Position numbers and translations under genes: made by a program. Positions 16,771 to 26,405 of a DNA stretch of 64,000 nt are shown here, piece by piece (position 1 is the first letter of the stretch; every line of letters begins with the position of its first letter). This DNA is from Methylocystis silviterrae. GTDB taxonomy: Bacteria; Pseudomonadota; Alphaproteobacteria; Rhizobiales; Beijerinckiaceae. Location of the stretch: assembly GCF_013350005.1 (NCBI RefSeq), contig NZ_JABVWW010000001.1, positions 342,862 to 406,861 on the forward strand, in the 5' to 3' direction. The notes below the pieces were generated by a model. That model ran no database searches. It was not told where the DNA came from and was given only the letters and a program-made list of their open reading frames with translations.

Positions 16771-17954
16771 GCACGCAGGAAGACCCGCGGAGCGTCGTCC
16801 CGCGTCCGGCGCGCCGCGGCCCGCTCGCGCAGTCTTGGCAGCGTGTCGTCGCGATGTTCGTCAAGGAATTCATTCAGCTTCGGCGCGACCGGCCGACCTT
16901 CGCGATGATCGTCGGCATTCCGCTCATTCAGCTGATGCTCTTTGGATATGCGATCAACACCGATCCCAAACATCTGCCGACGGCGGTGCTGACGGGCGAC
17001 GACAGCCCGATCGCGCGCGCGCTGATCGGCGCCTTACGCGCCACCGATTATTTCAACATCAAATATGTCGCGCGCGGCGAGGCCGACGCCGACAAATTGA
17101 TCCTCTCGAACAAGGTGCAATTCGTCATTCAAATTCCGCCCGATTTCTCTCGCCAGCTCGTCCGCGGCGAAAAACCGGGGCTGCTACTCATCGCCGACGC
17201 CACGGACCCGACGGCGACCTCGGGCGCGGTCGCCGCCGCGCTTGGCACCGCGAATCAGGCGCTCGACCGTGAACTGACCGGACCGCTGGCGTCGCTTGCG
17301 CAGAATGCGCCGCCTTACGAGATCCGCGTGCATCGGCGCTACAATCCGGCTGGAGAGACGCGCCGCAATATCGTGCCCGGACTGATCGGCACGATTTTGA
17401 CCATGACGATGCTGATGTATACGGCGATGTCGGTGACGCGGGAAATCGAGCGGGGAACGATGGAGGCGTTGCTCGCCATGCCGATACTCCCGGTCGAGAT
17501 CATGCTCGGAAAAATCGCGCCCTATGTCGTCGTCGGCGCCGTGCAGATGGCGACGATCCTCATCGTCGCTTCCTTGTTGTTTCAGGTGCCGGTGGTCGGC
17601 TCGCTCTTTACGCTCACCGTGCTGACTTTGCTTTTTATCGTCGCAAATCTGTCGGTGGGCTACACTTTCTCGACGGTCGCGGTAAATCAGCTGCAGGCGA
17701 TGCAGATGACCTTCTTCTTTTTTCTGCCGAGCATGCTTCTTTCGGGCTTCCTTTTTCCTTTCCACGGGATGCCGATGTGGGCGCAATATACGGGTGAGGC
17801 GCTGCCGCTCACCCATTATCTGCGCATTGTGCGCTCGGTGATGTTGAAGGGCTCTAACTTCGACGATCTCGCCGTCGACGCCGGCGCGCTTGCGGCCTTC
17901 ACGCTTGTTGCGATGAGCGTCGCGGTGATGCGTTTCCGGCAGACGCTGGACTGA
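16767..17954 (+). CDS. ABC-2 type exporter permease
   Basis: Inner-membrane subunit of 395 residues with one N-terminal membrane helix (FAMIVGIPLIQLMLFGYAI), a large periplasmic domain (about residues 55-200) and five C-terminal helices (GLIGTILTMTMLMYTAMSVT, VVVGAVQMATILIVASLLF, LTLLFIVANLSVGYTF and others). The segment EIERGTMEALLAMPILPVEI and the ABC-2 signature region near LPLTHYLRIVRSVMLKG are clear. It ends the adaptor-ATPase-permease operon. Only one permease is encoded, so it probably works as a homodimer. Confidence 0.88.
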   Translation: MSTQEDPRSVVPRPARRGPLAQSWQRVVAMFVKEFIQLRRDRPTFAMIVGIPLIQLMLFGYAINTDPKHLPTAVLTGDDSPIARALIGALRATDYFNIKYVARGEADADKLILSNKVQFVIQIPPDFSRQLVRGEKPGLLLIADATDPTATSGAVAAALGTANQALDRELTGPLASLAQNAPPYEIRVHRRYNPAGETRRNIVPGLIGTILTMTMLMYTAMSVTREIERGTMEALLAMPILPVEIMLGKIAPYVVVGAVQMATILIVASLLFQVPVVGSLFTLTVLTLLFIVANLSVGYTFSTVAVNQLQAMQMTFFFFLPSMLLSGFLFPFHGMPMWAQYTGEALPLTHYLRIVRSVMLKGSNFDDLAVDAGALAAFTLVAMSVAVMRFRQTLD

Positions 17955-18003
17955 CGTTGACGGCCCAATTTTCGGCGGCTTAACATTCGCGCGGAGACAA
18001 ACA

Positions 18004-18207
18004 ATGTCGGACACCCAAGACGCGGAAGCGCGATTCAACTTCATCATGAAAATCGCCGCCGTCGCCGCGGTGGTGCTGACTGGCTATTACATCTGGTCCT
18101 TCTTCGTCAGCAGTCGCTACGAGGCGCTCTGCGGCGGCTCTTATTGGGAACTCGACAAGAAACAAATCGATTCTTGTCTCGACAGGAAAAAGGAACTCGA
18201 GAAGTAG
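18004..18207 (+). CDS. Small single-pass membrane protein
   Basis: A 67-residue protein with one transmembrane helix (IAAVAAVVLTGYYIWSFFV) and a short exterior part with two cysteines (EALCGGSYWELDKKQIDSC) and a lysine-rich end. A GGAG seven bases before ATG 18004 supports the start. It lies 49 bases after the exporter permease and may be co-transcribed. I do not recognise the family. The two cysteines could form a disulfide in the periplasm. Confidence 0.55.
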   Translation: MSDTQDAEARFNFIMKIAAVAAVVLTGYYIWSFFVSSRYEALCGGSYWELDKKQIDSCLDRKKELEK

Positions 18208-18240
18208 AGCGGTTCCGCATCGCGCGTCGCCCGAGGCCCT

Positions 18241-19197
18241 CTAGAAAAGAAAGGCGAGGCTCTGCGCAAAAAAGCCTGCGAACAGCAACAGACCGGCGTC
18301 GCGATTTGAGCGGAACAGGCGCAGAGCGGTGATCGGCGCGACATCTTCTCGGGTCTGCGCGATCTGCCAGGCGAGATGCGTCGCATAGGCGGCGACCCCG
18401 GCATAGGCGAACCATCCGCCGCCTGCCAGAAAAACGGCGAAGGCGGCGCATGCGGCGGACAAGGCGTAGAGCGCGCCGACCGCCAATTGCACCCGCGGTC
18501 CGAACAGTCGCGCCGTCGAGCGCACGCCGACGATCGCGTCGTCACGCATGTCCTGGAGCGCGTAAATCGTGTCGAAGCCGATCGTCCATGAGATCGCCGC
18601 CGCATAGAGAAAAAGCGCCGGCGCGCCGAGTTCGCCCGTGCGCGCCGTCCAGCCGAGCAGCGCGCCATAGGCGAAGGCTAATCCGAGAATCGCCTGCGGC
18701 CAGGACGTGAAGCGCTTGGCGAAGGGATAAATCAGCACGATCAGCGGAGATATCAGTCCAAGAGCGATCGTGAGGCCGTTGAACGACACAAGCACCGCGA
18801 GCCCGACGAGGCATTGCGCGACGAGGAAGCCCACCGCCGCTGCGGGCGTTACGCGCCCGCTGGCGAGCGGCCGCAGGCGCGTGCGCTCGACCTTGGCGTC
18901 GATCTCGCGATCGATATAGTCGTTATAGGTCGAGCCCGCGCCGCGCATGGCGACGGCGCCGATAAAGAACAGCGCCAACTGCCAGACGTTGGGGCCTTCG
19001 CGCATCGACGCGGAAGCGAGCGCGCTCGCTTCCCAGCAGGGAAGCAGCAGCAGCCACCAGCCGATGGGCCGATCGAGGCGCGCAAGCTGGACATAGGGCA
19101 GGAATGCTGGCGGCGTGTGGCGCAGTAACGGATGATCCGCGATGGCGTCGGGCAGCGCGGTCGCTCCCGCCGAATCGCCGCTTCGCCTTATGCTCAC
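18241..19197 (-). CDS. ubiA: 4-hydroxybenzoate polyprenyltransferase
   Basis: Integral membrane prenyltransferase of 318 residues that attaches the polyprenyl chain to 4-hydroxybenzoate in ubiquinone synthesis. The two Asp-rich Mg-diphosphate motifs are present: NDYIDREIDAKVERTRLRPL and DTIYALQDMRDDAIVGVRST. Hydrophobic helices recur throughout, with DRPIGWWLLLLPCWEA at the first. Only four bases separate its start from the stop of the small secreted protein upstream, so the two are one operon. Confidence 0.92.
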   Translation of the reverse strand: MSIRRSGDSAGATALPDAIADHPLLRHTPPAFLPYVQLARLDRPIGWWLLLLPCWEASALASASMREGPNVWQLALFFIGAVAMRGAGSTYNDYIDREIDAKVERTRLRPLASGRVTPAAAVGFLVAQCLVGLAVLVSFNGLTIALGLISPLIVLIYPFAKRFTSWPQAILGLAFAYGALLGWTARTGELGAPALFLYAAAISWTIGFDTIYALQDMRDDAIVGVRSTARLFGPRVQLAVGALYALSAACAAFAVFLAGGGWFAYAGVAAYATHLAWQIAQTREDVAPITALRLFRSNRDAGLLLFAGFFAQSLAFLF

Positions 19198-19201
19198 AGG
19201 C

Positions 19202-19645
19202 TCACAGCGGTCCGGCAGGCAACTTTGGCGGCGCCATCATGCCGCCGCCGCCAGCCGCCGCTTGATCGCGCATCTCTTTCATCTTCGCTGCGGCCGCGCA
19301 GGCCTGCGACGCGAAGCCCTGAGTTTTGGCGCGCGCTTCCTTGAAGCCGTCGGCGACATTGTCAGGAATGTTGCACCATTCCTTGTTCTTGATGATGTAA
19401 TTCATCATCTCGGTTTCGACGGCGACGAGACGTTTCGCTGCGGGGCAGGCGGCTTCGGGATCCATCTTGCCCTTGCCAGCCTTTCCGAGAGTGTTGAGCG
19501 CCTCGATTCCCGCCATGCGCTTCTGGGTGAGCTTCTGGAAGTCTTCCTGACAGGCTTGCGCATGCGCGCCGGTAGAGGCGAGCAGCATCGCGAACAGCGA
19601 AAGCCCCGCGACAGCGCGGGAAATATCGACAGCGCCGATGATCAT
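19202..19645 (-). CDS. Small secreted protein of unknown function
   Basis: A 147-residue protein with a clear signal peptide (VAGLSLFAMLLASTGAHAQA, cleavage expected after AHA) and a helical, cysteine-containing mature part (ACQEDFQKLTQKRMAGIEAL, EWCNIPDNVADGFKEA, ASQACAAAAKMKEM) ending in a glycine/methionine/proline-rich tail. The four cysteines could form two disulfides. I recognise it only as a conserved type in Hyphomicrobiales. ATG 19645 is preferred; an ATG six codons upstream (19663) is possible. It is directly upstream of ubiA and divergent from rsmE. Confidence 0.6.
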   Translation of the reverse strand: MIIGAVDISRAVAGLSLFAMLLASTGAHAQACQEDFQKLTQKRMAGIEALNTLGKAGKGKMDPEAACPAAKRLVAVETEMMNYIIKNKEWCNIPDNVADGFKEARAKTQGFASQACAAAAKMKEMRDQAAAGGGGMMAPPKLPAGPL

Positions 19646-19785
19646 GTGTCTTGGTCCGCTCATCAGGCTCGCAGCATTACCAGCAGGCTTGCCGGCGACG
19701 CAAGTTTTGGCGAACCTGCACGCAACAAAGCGGCGGCTTCATGGCGAGCGCGCCTTGCGCTCGCGTCTCCGCTTGGGAAGCCATT

Positions 19786-20547
19786 GTGTCAGCTTACGAT
19801 TTTTCTGCGCAGCGCTTGTTCGTTCGTGACGATCTCGCGCCGGATGTCGAACTCGCGCCTTCAACTGAGGCGTCGAACTATCTGCTCAATGTCCTACGCA
19901 TGCGGGAGGGCGCCGCGATCCATCTGTTCAATGGCCGCGACGGCGAATTTCGCGCGACGCTCGCGAACGTCTCGCGACGCTCCGCAAGATTACGCGTCGG
20001 CGAGCGACTGCGCGCCCAGACCGAACGCGCCGACCTCGATTATTGTTTCGCTCCCCTCAAGCAGGCGCGGCTCGACTACATGGCGCAGAAGGCCACCGAG
20101 ATGGGCGCCGGCCGTCTCCTGCCGGTGATGACGCGCCGAACGCAGGTCCGCCGGCTCAACGCGGGGCGGCTCGAATCCAATGTCATCGAGGCCGCCGAGC
20201 AATGCGGCGTGCTGGCCGTGCCCGAAGTCGCGGCCGCCGTCGAACTGTCAGAGTTTCTCGCGCGTTGGCCGGCGCGGCGGCTCCTCGTGTTTTGTGACGA
20301 ACGCGCCGCGCTCGCCAACCCCTTGGACGCGCTCGAGGGCCGTATGGCGCGAGAGGGCGTGAGCGTGCTCATTGGACCGGAAGGCGGCTTCGACGACGCC
20401 GAACGGGCCGCCATCGCTGGTCTGCCGAACGTCGCGCGCCTTTCGCTCGGACCGCGCGTGTTGCGCGCCGACACCGCCGCCGTCGCGGCTCTGGCGATCG
20501 TCCAGGCCGCGATCGGCGATTGGCGTTCTCGGACGGCCGCCGTCTAA
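19786..20547 (+). CDS. rsmE: 16S rRNA (uracil1498-N3)-methyltransferase
   Basis: SPOUT-class RNA methyltransferase of 253 residues that methylates U1498 of 16S rRNA. The N-terminal PUA-like part contains QRLFVRDDL and NYLLNVLRMREG. The SPOUT part has YMAQKATEMGAGRLLPVMT and IEAAEQCGVL, and the SAM-binding knot shows VLIGPEGGFDDAERAA and SLGPRVLRADTAAVAALA, the family signatures. I chose GTG 19786 (GGGAAG six bases before) because it gives the usual short start before QRLFV; an ATG at 19741 would add 15 residues. Confidence 0.9.
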   Translation: MSAYDFSAQRLFVRDDLAPDVELAPSTEASNYLLNVLRMREGAAIHLFNGRDGEFRATLANVSRRSARLRVGERLRAQTERADLDYCFAPLKQARLDYMAQKATEMGAGRLLPVMTRRTQVRRLNAGRLESNVIEAAEQCGVLAVPEVAAAVELSEFLARWPARRLLVFCDERAALANPLDALEGRMAREGVSVLIGPEGGFDDAERAAIAGLPNVARLSLGPRVLRADTAAVAALAIVQAAIGDWRSRTAAV

Positions 20548-20803
20548 ACCAAAAATAAATAAATAGAAAATAAAGGGTAGTTCTCACGTGGCGCCGACTG
20601 TTTCGCCAGTGGGCGTCCAAGACACGATCCTGCCACGATGTTTGGCTCTAGTTGGATTGCAGCGCCGGAATGCGCCGCTCGAAGGCGAGGAGGTTCTCCT
20701 CGCCGCCAGCGCAATTACGGCGTATCGAGACATTGTCGGGATCGTAAGGCTCCGGAAATCTCGCGCGACGCGCGCGAACTTTCGGAAATGAGGCCCTAAA
20801 CTC

Positions 20804-21127
20804 ATGACCCTAGCCAACATCAGCCGCAGTAACCGTCTTCTGCTGGCGGGCTTTTTCGGCGCCATCGCGCTCACGGCCATCGCCGTTGCGCCGGCGCATG
20901 CCGATAATGTCAGCCAGTGCGCGCGATATGGCGCCGATTATGTCGCAGTCGCGGGGTCAAACGGTTGTGTTCGGCTCGGCGGTCACGTCCGCGTCTCTAT
21001 GCCTCGCACCCCTGTCGCCCCATTGGGTTACACGGATATGCGCCGAGACGGCATGCAGCATGCCGCCGCGCGTTCCTCGCTGCCGCCGATGGCGCCCTTC
21101 GGGTTGCACGACCTCTTCCCACGCTAA
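20804..21127 (+). CDS. Short exported protein with porin-like N-terminal signature
   Basis: A 107-residue product with a signal peptide (LLLAGFFGAIALTAIAVAPA, cleavage near AHA) and a mature start CARYGADYVAVAGSNGCVRL followed by GGHVRVSM. This CxxYGxxYxxxxGxxxCxxxGGxVR pattern resembles the N-terminus of alphaproteobacterial porins (Porin_2 family), including the conserved cysteine pair. The barrel is missing: after about 60 residues the sequence becomes a short proline/methionine-rich end. It may be a real short secreted protein built from this module, or the remnant of a porin gene. It is convergent with gshA. Confidence 0.55.
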   Translation: MTLANISRSNRLLLAGFFGAIALTAIAVAPAHADNVSQCARYGADYVAVAGSNGCVRLGGHVRVSMPRTPVAPLGYTDMRRDGMQHAAARSSLPPMAPFGLHDLFPR

Positions 21128-21149
21128 CCATCGCGTCGGCGCCGGCTCC

Positions 21150-21193
21150 AATATTATTGTGGAAGCACGCAAATATTATTGCGGAAGCACGCA
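21150..21193. repeat. 22-bp tandem duplication at the end of gshA
   Basis: Two adjacent 22-bp units (21150-21171 and 21172-21193) differ at one base (T/C). The second contains the last codons and stop of gshA; the first repeats the same CVLPQ-stop sequence downstream of the real stop. It is a recent-looking tandem duplication with no effect on the protein. Confidence 0.9.
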
Positions 21194-22564
21194 GTCGGTG
21201 AAGGCGGCGTCGATCGACTGCCCCCACCCGCCGTAATAGGCGTCCAAGCGCCGCTGGGCCAAGGTGCGTCCGTCTTCGAGAATTGCTTCCAGCGGCGCAA
21301 GAAAAACGCTCTCATCGCGCCCTTTGGCGTCAAGGCGGGCGCGTCGGCGCAATCCGACCTTCGCCAGCGCAAGCACGTCGCGCCCGACGTCGCGCAGGCT
21401 GCGGCCCTCGATTCTCGCATCGAGCGCCAGACCGGGCACATCCGCGCGTAGCGCCTGACGCGCGGCGGCGCTCCACCCCTTCGTCAGTTCGCGCGCCTGA
21501 TCGAGCCCGGCGGCGTCATAGAACAGACCGGCGCAAAGCGCGGGAAGGGCGGTGAAATGGGCGCGCGGGCCTGCGTCCGCGCCGCGCATTTCGAGATAGG
21601 TCTTTAACCTCACCTCCGGAAAGATCGTCGAGAGGTGATTGGCCCAGTCGGACATTGTGGCGCGCTCGCCAGGAAGTTGCTGAAGGCGGCCCTCCATCAA
21701 GTCCCGAAAGCTCGCTCCCGCCACGTCGTGATAGACGTCGCCGCGTTTGACGAAATACATCGGCACGTCGAGCGCATAGTCGACGTAGCGTTCGAAGCCG
21801 AATCCCTCCTCGAAGGCGAAGGGCAGCATGCCGGTTCGGTCGGGATCGGTGTCGAGCCAAATGTAGGACCGTTGCGACAGCCGGCCGGTCGGCTTGCCGT
21901 CGAGAAACGGCGAATTGGCGAACATCGCGGTGATGAGCGGCTGTAAAGCGAGGCCGACGCGCGTTTTTTGAACCATGTCGGCCTCGTCGACGAAGTCGAG
22001 GTTGACCTGCACGGTTGCAGTGCGAAACATCATATCGAGCCCCAGCGCGCCAACTTTCGGCATATAGGCCTGCATGATGGCGTAGCGCTGCTTGGGCATC
22101 GTCGGCGTCTCCGAGCGGGACCACTTCGGACTGCAGCCAAGATCAAGGAACCGCACGCCCAGCGCTCGGGCCACGGGCGCAAGCGCCGCGAAATGCGCGT
22201 CAAGCTCGTCATGCGTGGCGTGAACGTCGGCCAGCGGCGCCCCGGAGAGTTCGAATTGCCCGCCGGGCTCGAGCGAGATCGCGCCGCCGCCATCGGACTG
22301 ATAGAGCCCGATCAGCGCGTCCCGGTCGAGGATGGGGGCCCAGCCGAGCGTGTCGCGCAGGCCCTCGAGCAGCGCCCGCACGCCGCCCAGGCCTCCGGAG
22401 CCCTCATAGGGGACCGGCGAATCGTCGGCCGCATAGAAGGGGATTTTCTCGTGCTCCGTGCCGATAAGCAGCGGCGCGCCGCCGGTCTTGGAGCCGGCTT
22501 CGAGCCATTCGACCAACATGTTGCGCGACGTGATCGGCGTCGTGTCGGATACGTCGCGGGCCAT
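21176..22564 (-). CDS. gshA: Glutamate-cysteine ligase, plant/alphaproteobacterial type
   Basis: ATP-dependent first step of glutathione synthesis, 462 residues, GCS2 type as in plants and rhizobia rather than the E. coli type. Marks are LIGTEHEKIPFY (glutamate/metal-binding acidic residues), GGAISLEPGGQFELSGAPL, LDLGCSPKW, MPKQRYAIMQAYMPK and TATVQVNLDF. A cysteine pair typical of redox-regulated plant enzymes is not obvious. The start at ATG 22564 (MARDVSDTTPITSRNMLVEW) fits the family. A tandem duplication repeats its last codons downstream. Confidence 0.93.
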   Translation of the reverse strand: MARDVSDTTPITSRNMLVEWLEAGSKTGGAPLLIGTEHEKIPFYAADDSPVPYEGSGGLGGVRALLEGLRDTLGWAPILDRDALIGLYQSDGGGAISLEPGGQFELSGAPLADVHATHDELDAHFAALAPVARALGVRFLDLGCSPKWSRSETPTMPKQRYAIMQAYMPKVGALGLDMMFRTATVQVNLDFVDEADMVQKTRVGLALQPLITAMFANSPFLDGKPTGRLSQRSYIWLDTDPDRTGMLPFAFEEGFGFERYVDYALDVPMYFVKRGDVYHDVAGASFRDLMEGRLQQLPGERATMSDWANHLSTIFPEVRLKTYLEMRGADAGPRAHFTALPALCAGLFYDAAGLDQARELTKGWSAAARQALRADVPGLALDARIEGRSLRDVGRDVLALAKVGLRRRARLDAKGRDESVFLAPLEAILEDGRTLAQRRLDAYYGGWGQSIDAAFTDCVLPQ

Positions 22565-22760
22565 CTAAGGGGAATTTTCCGTGCTAGAGGAGACGCGCGA
22601 TTGCGGCGCGGGATGCGCCTCGCGGGTGAAGGAATCGCGCCGATGGATTGCAGGAAAGCGGGCGTTGCGCAAGCCTCCGCCCGCGCCGGCTCGCGGGGGC
22701 TCGCCGAAGGGCGTCTTCGGTTAGAATTTCGCGGGCCGTCCCGAGCTTGGCGGCCAGCCC

Positions 22761-23669
22761 CTAGCGCTTGCCGAACATCTGGCCGAGAATGCTTTCAAAG
22801 TCCGAGCGCGCGCCGGCGTTTTCGCCGCCGCTGCCGCGTCCGATCTGCAGCGTCTTCTTGATCTCTTCGATCGCCTGCTGAATCGACGCCTGATCCATGT
22901 CGTCGGGCAGGCCTTGAGAGCGCCCGGCGCCCGGGTCGAGGTCAAGCGGGCCGCCCATCGGTCCGCCGACAGGTCCACCCATAGGGCCGCCCATCGGTCC
23001 GCCAATGGGTCCGCCGTAGGGGTCGGGCGCGGGCCGGCGGCCGCCGCCGAGCAGCGAGCCCAGAATCGACCCCAGAAGTCCGCCAAGCAGGCCGCCGCCG
23101 CCAGTTGCGCCGCCAGCTGCGCCGCCTTGAGGCGTCGGCGTCGGCGCGGGTTCGGGCTGCGAGGCCCGCCCGCCGCCGAGCATTTGCTCCAAAATGGAGC
23201 CGAGCGCGCCTGAGCTGACGAGCTGGCCGAGCACGCCGCCGAGACCCCGGTTGCTCACATTTTTGAATAATCCGCCGATGAGCACGGAAACGAGCACCGG
23301 CAGCAATTGCGAGAGAATGTCCGGACGCAGCCCCGACTCGCGGGCCGCGACCTGCACGACTTGCCCAGCGGCCGCCGGCGAGCCGAAGAGATCTTCGAGC
23401 AGCTGTCGCGACTGGGCGAGAGAGTCCGCGTCCTGCGCGGCGCCAGGGTCGTCGAAGGCGGCCACGCGTAGCGGGGACGCGATATCGCCCAAGACCTTTT
23501 CGAACAGCAACGGCCGTTCGGCGGCGTTGCTCAGGCCGACTTCGAGCGCGGGAGAGAGGGCTTTGATGGCGCGGTCCATCTGTTCGTCGGAGAGGCCGAA
23601 GCGCTGAGCGAGATTGGAGACCAACTGGCCGCCTTGCGCGGACTGCAAAATCTCGTCGAGATAGGACAT
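22761..23669 (-). CDS. DUF937 protein with Gly-Pro-Met repeats
   Basis: A 302-residue protein. Residues 1 to about 165 fit DUF937 (MSYLDEILQSAQGGQLVSNL, RFGLSDEQMDRAIKALSPAL, GLGGVLGQLVSSGALGSILE). A glycine-rich low-complexity part follows (GGGGLLGGLLGSILGSLLGG), then short GGPMGGPMGGPVGGPMGG repeats, and a charged amphipathic C-terminus (SIQQAIEEIKKTLQIG). Function is unknown. ATG 23669 has GGAG eight bases upstream; a GTG six codons earlier is less likely. The glycine zipper-like stretches suggest self-association or membrane contact, which is inference. Confidence 0.7.
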   Translation of the reverse strand: MSYLDEILQSAQGGQLVSNLAQRFGLSDEQMDRAIKALSPALEVGLSNAAERPLLFEKVLGDIASPLRVAAFDDPGAAQDADSLAQSRQLLEDLFGSPAAAGQVVQVAARESGLRPDILSQLLPVLVSVLIGGLFKNVSNRGLGGVLGQLVSSGALGSILEQMLGGGRASQPEPAPTPTPQGGAAGGATGGGGLLGGLLGSILGSLLGGGRRPAPDPYGGPIGGPMGGPMGGPVGGPMGGPLDLDPGAGRSQGLPDDMDQASIQQAIEEIKKTLQIGRGSGGENAGARSDFESILGQMFGKR

Positions 23670-23968
23670 GCGCCCAGCTCCGTTCACGCGAGCCCGGAAG
23701 GCGAGCCCGCCGTCATGGTGTCACAGTCTGGCGGTTGCGCCAATCGGCGGCGGCGCAGGAAACTTGTTGCGGCGCGTCGGCGTTAGCACAACGCATTGAC
23801 CGCGTTCGCCGAGGGGTCTCCCGCAGTGGATCCGCGCTGCGCCGCGGCTTGACACCGTCGCGCATGCGCGACATTGCTTGCCGGCATTCAGCCGGGTGAT
23901 CCGGATGGCCGCGATTGGCGCTTGAGCGGCTCGCCGCCTCGGCGCCGCCTCTGCCAAAAGGCGCGAAG

Positions 23969-24937
23969 ATGAACGTTCACCCCCGGCCGACAAAGCCGCC
24001 GCTCAAGATACTGCTTTGCTCGCCGCGGGGATTTTGCGCAGGCGTCGTGCGCGCGATCGACGCCGTCGAGCGGGCGCTGGCCAAGTTTGGCCCTCCCGTT
24101 TATGTGCGCCATGAGATCGTGCACAATCGCTACGTCGTCGAATCGCTTAAGGCGAAGGGCGCGATTTTCGTCGAGGAGCTCGACGAAATCCCCAATACCA
24201 ACGCGCCGGTGATCTTCTCGGCGCACGGGGTCGCCAAATCAGTTTCGGCCGCAGCGGCGGGACGCGGACTCCTCGCCATCGACGCGACCTGCCCGCTCGT
24301 CACGAAAGTGCATCGAGAGGCGGAAATTCACAGGCGGCGCGGCCGCCGGGTGTTGCTCGTCGGACATTCCGGGCATCCTGAGGTCGTGGGCACCATGGGA
24401 CAGCTGCCTGAAGGGGCGGTGGTGCTGGTCGAATCCGTGGAGGACATTGACCGGCTCAAACTCGATGACGAATCGAATCTGGCGTATGTGACGCAAACAA
24501 CGCTGTCGCTCGACGACTCCCAGGAGATCGTCAGCGCGCTGATGCGGCGCTTTCCATTGATCATTGGCCCGCACAAGGAAGACATCTGCTATGCGACCAC
24601 GAACCGCCAGGCTGCGGTGAAGGAGGTCGCTCCGCATGTCGCGGCCGTGATCGTGGTCGGCTCGCCCAATTCGTCGAACTCGCAGCGGCTGCGCGAGGTG
24701 GCCGAGCGCGCTGGCGCGCCGGCGCAGCTCGTGCAGGGCCGGGGTGAGATCGACTGGGAGATTTTTGGCAACATATCGTCGCTCGGCATTACCGCTGGCG
24801 CGTCCGCGCCCGAAGTTCTGGTCGAGGAGATCATGGACGCATTCGCCGAGCGATATGACATTGTCGTCGAAACCATCTCCAGCGCCGACGAGAACGTGTC
24901 TTTCCCTCTGCCCAAGGAGCTGCGGGCGATCGCCTGA
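23969..24937 (+). CDS. ispH: 4-hydroxy-3-methylbut-2-enyl diphosphate reductase
   Basis: Last enzyme of the non-mevalonate (MEP) isoprenoid pathway, making IPP and DMAPP with a 4Fe-4S cluster. The 322-residue product has the three cluster cysteines in [24 protein letters not shown] and [11 protein letters not shown]. Histidines of the active site lie in [11 protein letters not shown] and [13 protein letters not shown], and [11 protein letters not shown] and [15 protein letters not shown] are family blocks. ATG 23969 was chosen; the frame is open upstream without a suitable start. thrB and rnhA follow closely, the usual ispH-thrB-rnhA order in Hyphomicrobiales. Confidence 0.95.
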   Translation: MNVHPRPTKPPLKILLCSPRGFCAGVVRAIDAVERALAKFGPPVYVRHEIVHNRYVVESLKAKGAIFVEELDEIPNTNAPVIFSAHGVAKSVSAAAAGRGLLAIDATCPLVTKVHREAEIHRRRGRRVLLVGHSGHPEVVGTMGQLPEGAVVLVESVEDIDRLKLDDESNLAYVTQTTLSLDDSQEIVSALMRRFPLIIGPHKEDICYATTNRQAAVKEVAPHVAAVIVVGSPNSSNSQRLREVAERAGAPAQLVQGRGEIDWEIFGNISSLGITAGASAPEVLVEEIMDAFAERYDIVVETISSADENVSFPLPKELRAIA

Positions 24938-24966
24938 GGGCGGCCCGCAGTGAACGGTCGGCGCCC

Positions 24967-25932
24967 ATGGCCGTCTACACGCTGGTTGACGATGAGGAGC
25001 TGATCGCTTTTCTCGCGACATACGACCTCGGGCCGCTGCTCTCCTGCAAAGGCATCGCCGAGGGCGTCGAAAACTCCAACTATTATCTCCATACCGGGGC
25101 CGGCAGCTTCATCCTCACGCTTTACGAGAAGCGCGTCGCGGAAGCCGATTTGCCATTCTTCCTGAACCTCATGGAACATCTCGCGGCGCGGGGCGTGACC
25201 TGCCCGCTGCCGGTGAAGAACCGCGCCGGGCTCGCGCTGGGGCGCCTCGCCGGCCGACCCGCCGTCATCGTCACTTTTCTGGATGGCTATTCGATCCACC
25301 ACCCGGAAATCGCGCACTGCGCCGCGCTCGGCGCAAATCTCGCGCAACTACACCTCGCCGGCGCCGATTTCGCGCAGCGGCGCCACAACGCGCTTTCTGT
25401 CGAGGGATGGCGGCCGCTTTTTTCGACTTGCGCGTCCCGTGCGGAAGAGGTCGCGACGGGATTGCGCGCGCTCGTCGACGCGGAGCTCGATCATCTGGAG
25501 CGGAGCTGGCCGCGGGACCTGCCGAGCGGCGTCATTCACGCCGATCTCTTCCCCGACAATGTTTTCTTTCTCGGCGAGCGCATCTCGGGGTTGATCGACT
25601 TTTATTTCGCCTGCACCGACGCCTACGCCTACGATCTGGCGATCTGCCTGAACGCCTGGTGCTTTGACGCCGAGCATCGCTATCAGCCGGACAAGGGCGC
25701 CGCGCTGCTCGACGCCTATCAGCGGATTCGGCCGCTCTCCTTCGCCGAGATCGACGCCTTTCCCATGCTCGCGCGCGGCGCCGCGCTGCGTTTTCTGCTC
25801 ACCCGCTACGTCGATTGGCTCAACGTGCCGCCGGGCGCGCTGGTGCGTCCCAAGGATCCGCGCGAATATCTCGCCAAGCTCCGGTTTCACCAGTCCGCCG
25901 CCGATGCGCGCGTCTACGGAGTCGGTTCATGA
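24967..25932 (+). CDS. thrB: Homoserine kinase, aminoglycoside-kinase-like type
   Basis: Phosphorylates L-homoserine in threonine synthesis. This 321-residue enzyme belongs to the choline/aminoglycoside kinase-like fold used as ThrB in alphaproteobacteria, not the GHMP type. Residues show [15 protein letters not shown] (nucleotide loop), [10 protein letters not shown] (lysine), the catalytic loop [17 protein letters not shown] with HxDxxxxN, and [18 protein letters not shown] as the metal-binding DFG-like strand. It follows ispH by 29 bases and overlaps rnhA by 4 bases. Confidence 0.92.
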   Translation: MAVYTLVDDEELIAFLATYDLGPLLSCKGIAEGVENSNYYLHTGAGSFILTLYEKRVAEADLPFFLNLMEHLAARGVTCPLPVKNRAGLALGRLAGRPAVIVTFLDGYSIHHPEIAHCAALGANLAQLHLAGADFAQRRHNALSVEGWRPLFSTCASRAEEVATGLRALVDAELDHLERSWPRDLPSGVIHADLFPDNVFFLGERISGLIDFYFACTDAYAYDLAICLNAWCFDAEHRYQPDKGAALLDAYQRIRPLSFAEIDAFPMLARGAALRFLLTRYVDWLNVPPGALVRPKDPREYLAKLRFHQSAADARVYGVGS

Positions 25933-26405
25933 CGCTCGGCGTCGAGATCTGGACCGACGGCGCCTGCTCGGGCAATCCGGGGCCGGGCGGCTGGGGCGCG
26001 ATTCTCCGCTTTGGCGATCGCGAGAGAGAGATCAACGGCGGCGAGCCGCTCACCACCAATAATCGCATGGAGCTGATGGCGGCGATCATGGCGCTTGAAA
26101 CTCTCACGCGTCCTTGCGCGGTCGATCTGCATACCGATTCGCAATATTTGCGCAGCGGGGTCACCTCATGGATCGCCGGCTGGAAAGCGCGCGGCTGGCG
26201 CACCGCCGACCGAAAGCCGGTTAAGAACGTCGATCTGTGGCAAAGGCTCGAAGCGGCGGCGGAGCGGCATGACGTCGACTGGCATTGGGTCAAAGGCCAT
26301 TCGGGCCATGACATGAACGAGCGCGCCGACGAACTGGCGCGCGCTGGCATGGCGCCTTTCCTCCCTGGCAGACCGCCTGCAAGCGCGCGCTTTTCATCAA
26401 GATAG
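25929..26405 (+). CDS. rnhA: Ribonuclease HI
   Basis: Cleaves the RNA strand of RNA-DNA hybrids. All four catalytic acids are seen: aspartate in [15 protein letters not shown], glutamate in [11 protein letters not shown], aspartate in [13 protein letters not shown] and aspartate in [12 protein letters not shown], with [10 protein letters not shown] before the last. Length 158 is normal. Its start overlaps the thrB stop as ATGA, so the two are translationally coupled. Confidence 0.96.
   Translation: MTLGVEIWTDGACSGNPGPGGWGAILRFGDREREINGGEPLTTNNRMELMAAIMALETLTRPCAVDLHTDSQYLRSGVTSWIAGWKARGWRTADRKPVKNVDLWQRLEAAAERHDVDWHWVKGHSGHDMNERADELARAGMAPFLPGRPPASARFSSR

Noticed and set aside
20584..20880. 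98-codon minus-strand frame between rsmE and the short porin-like gene
   Set aside because: Overlaps the signal-peptide coding region of the plus-strand gene and is arginine-rich shadow sequence.
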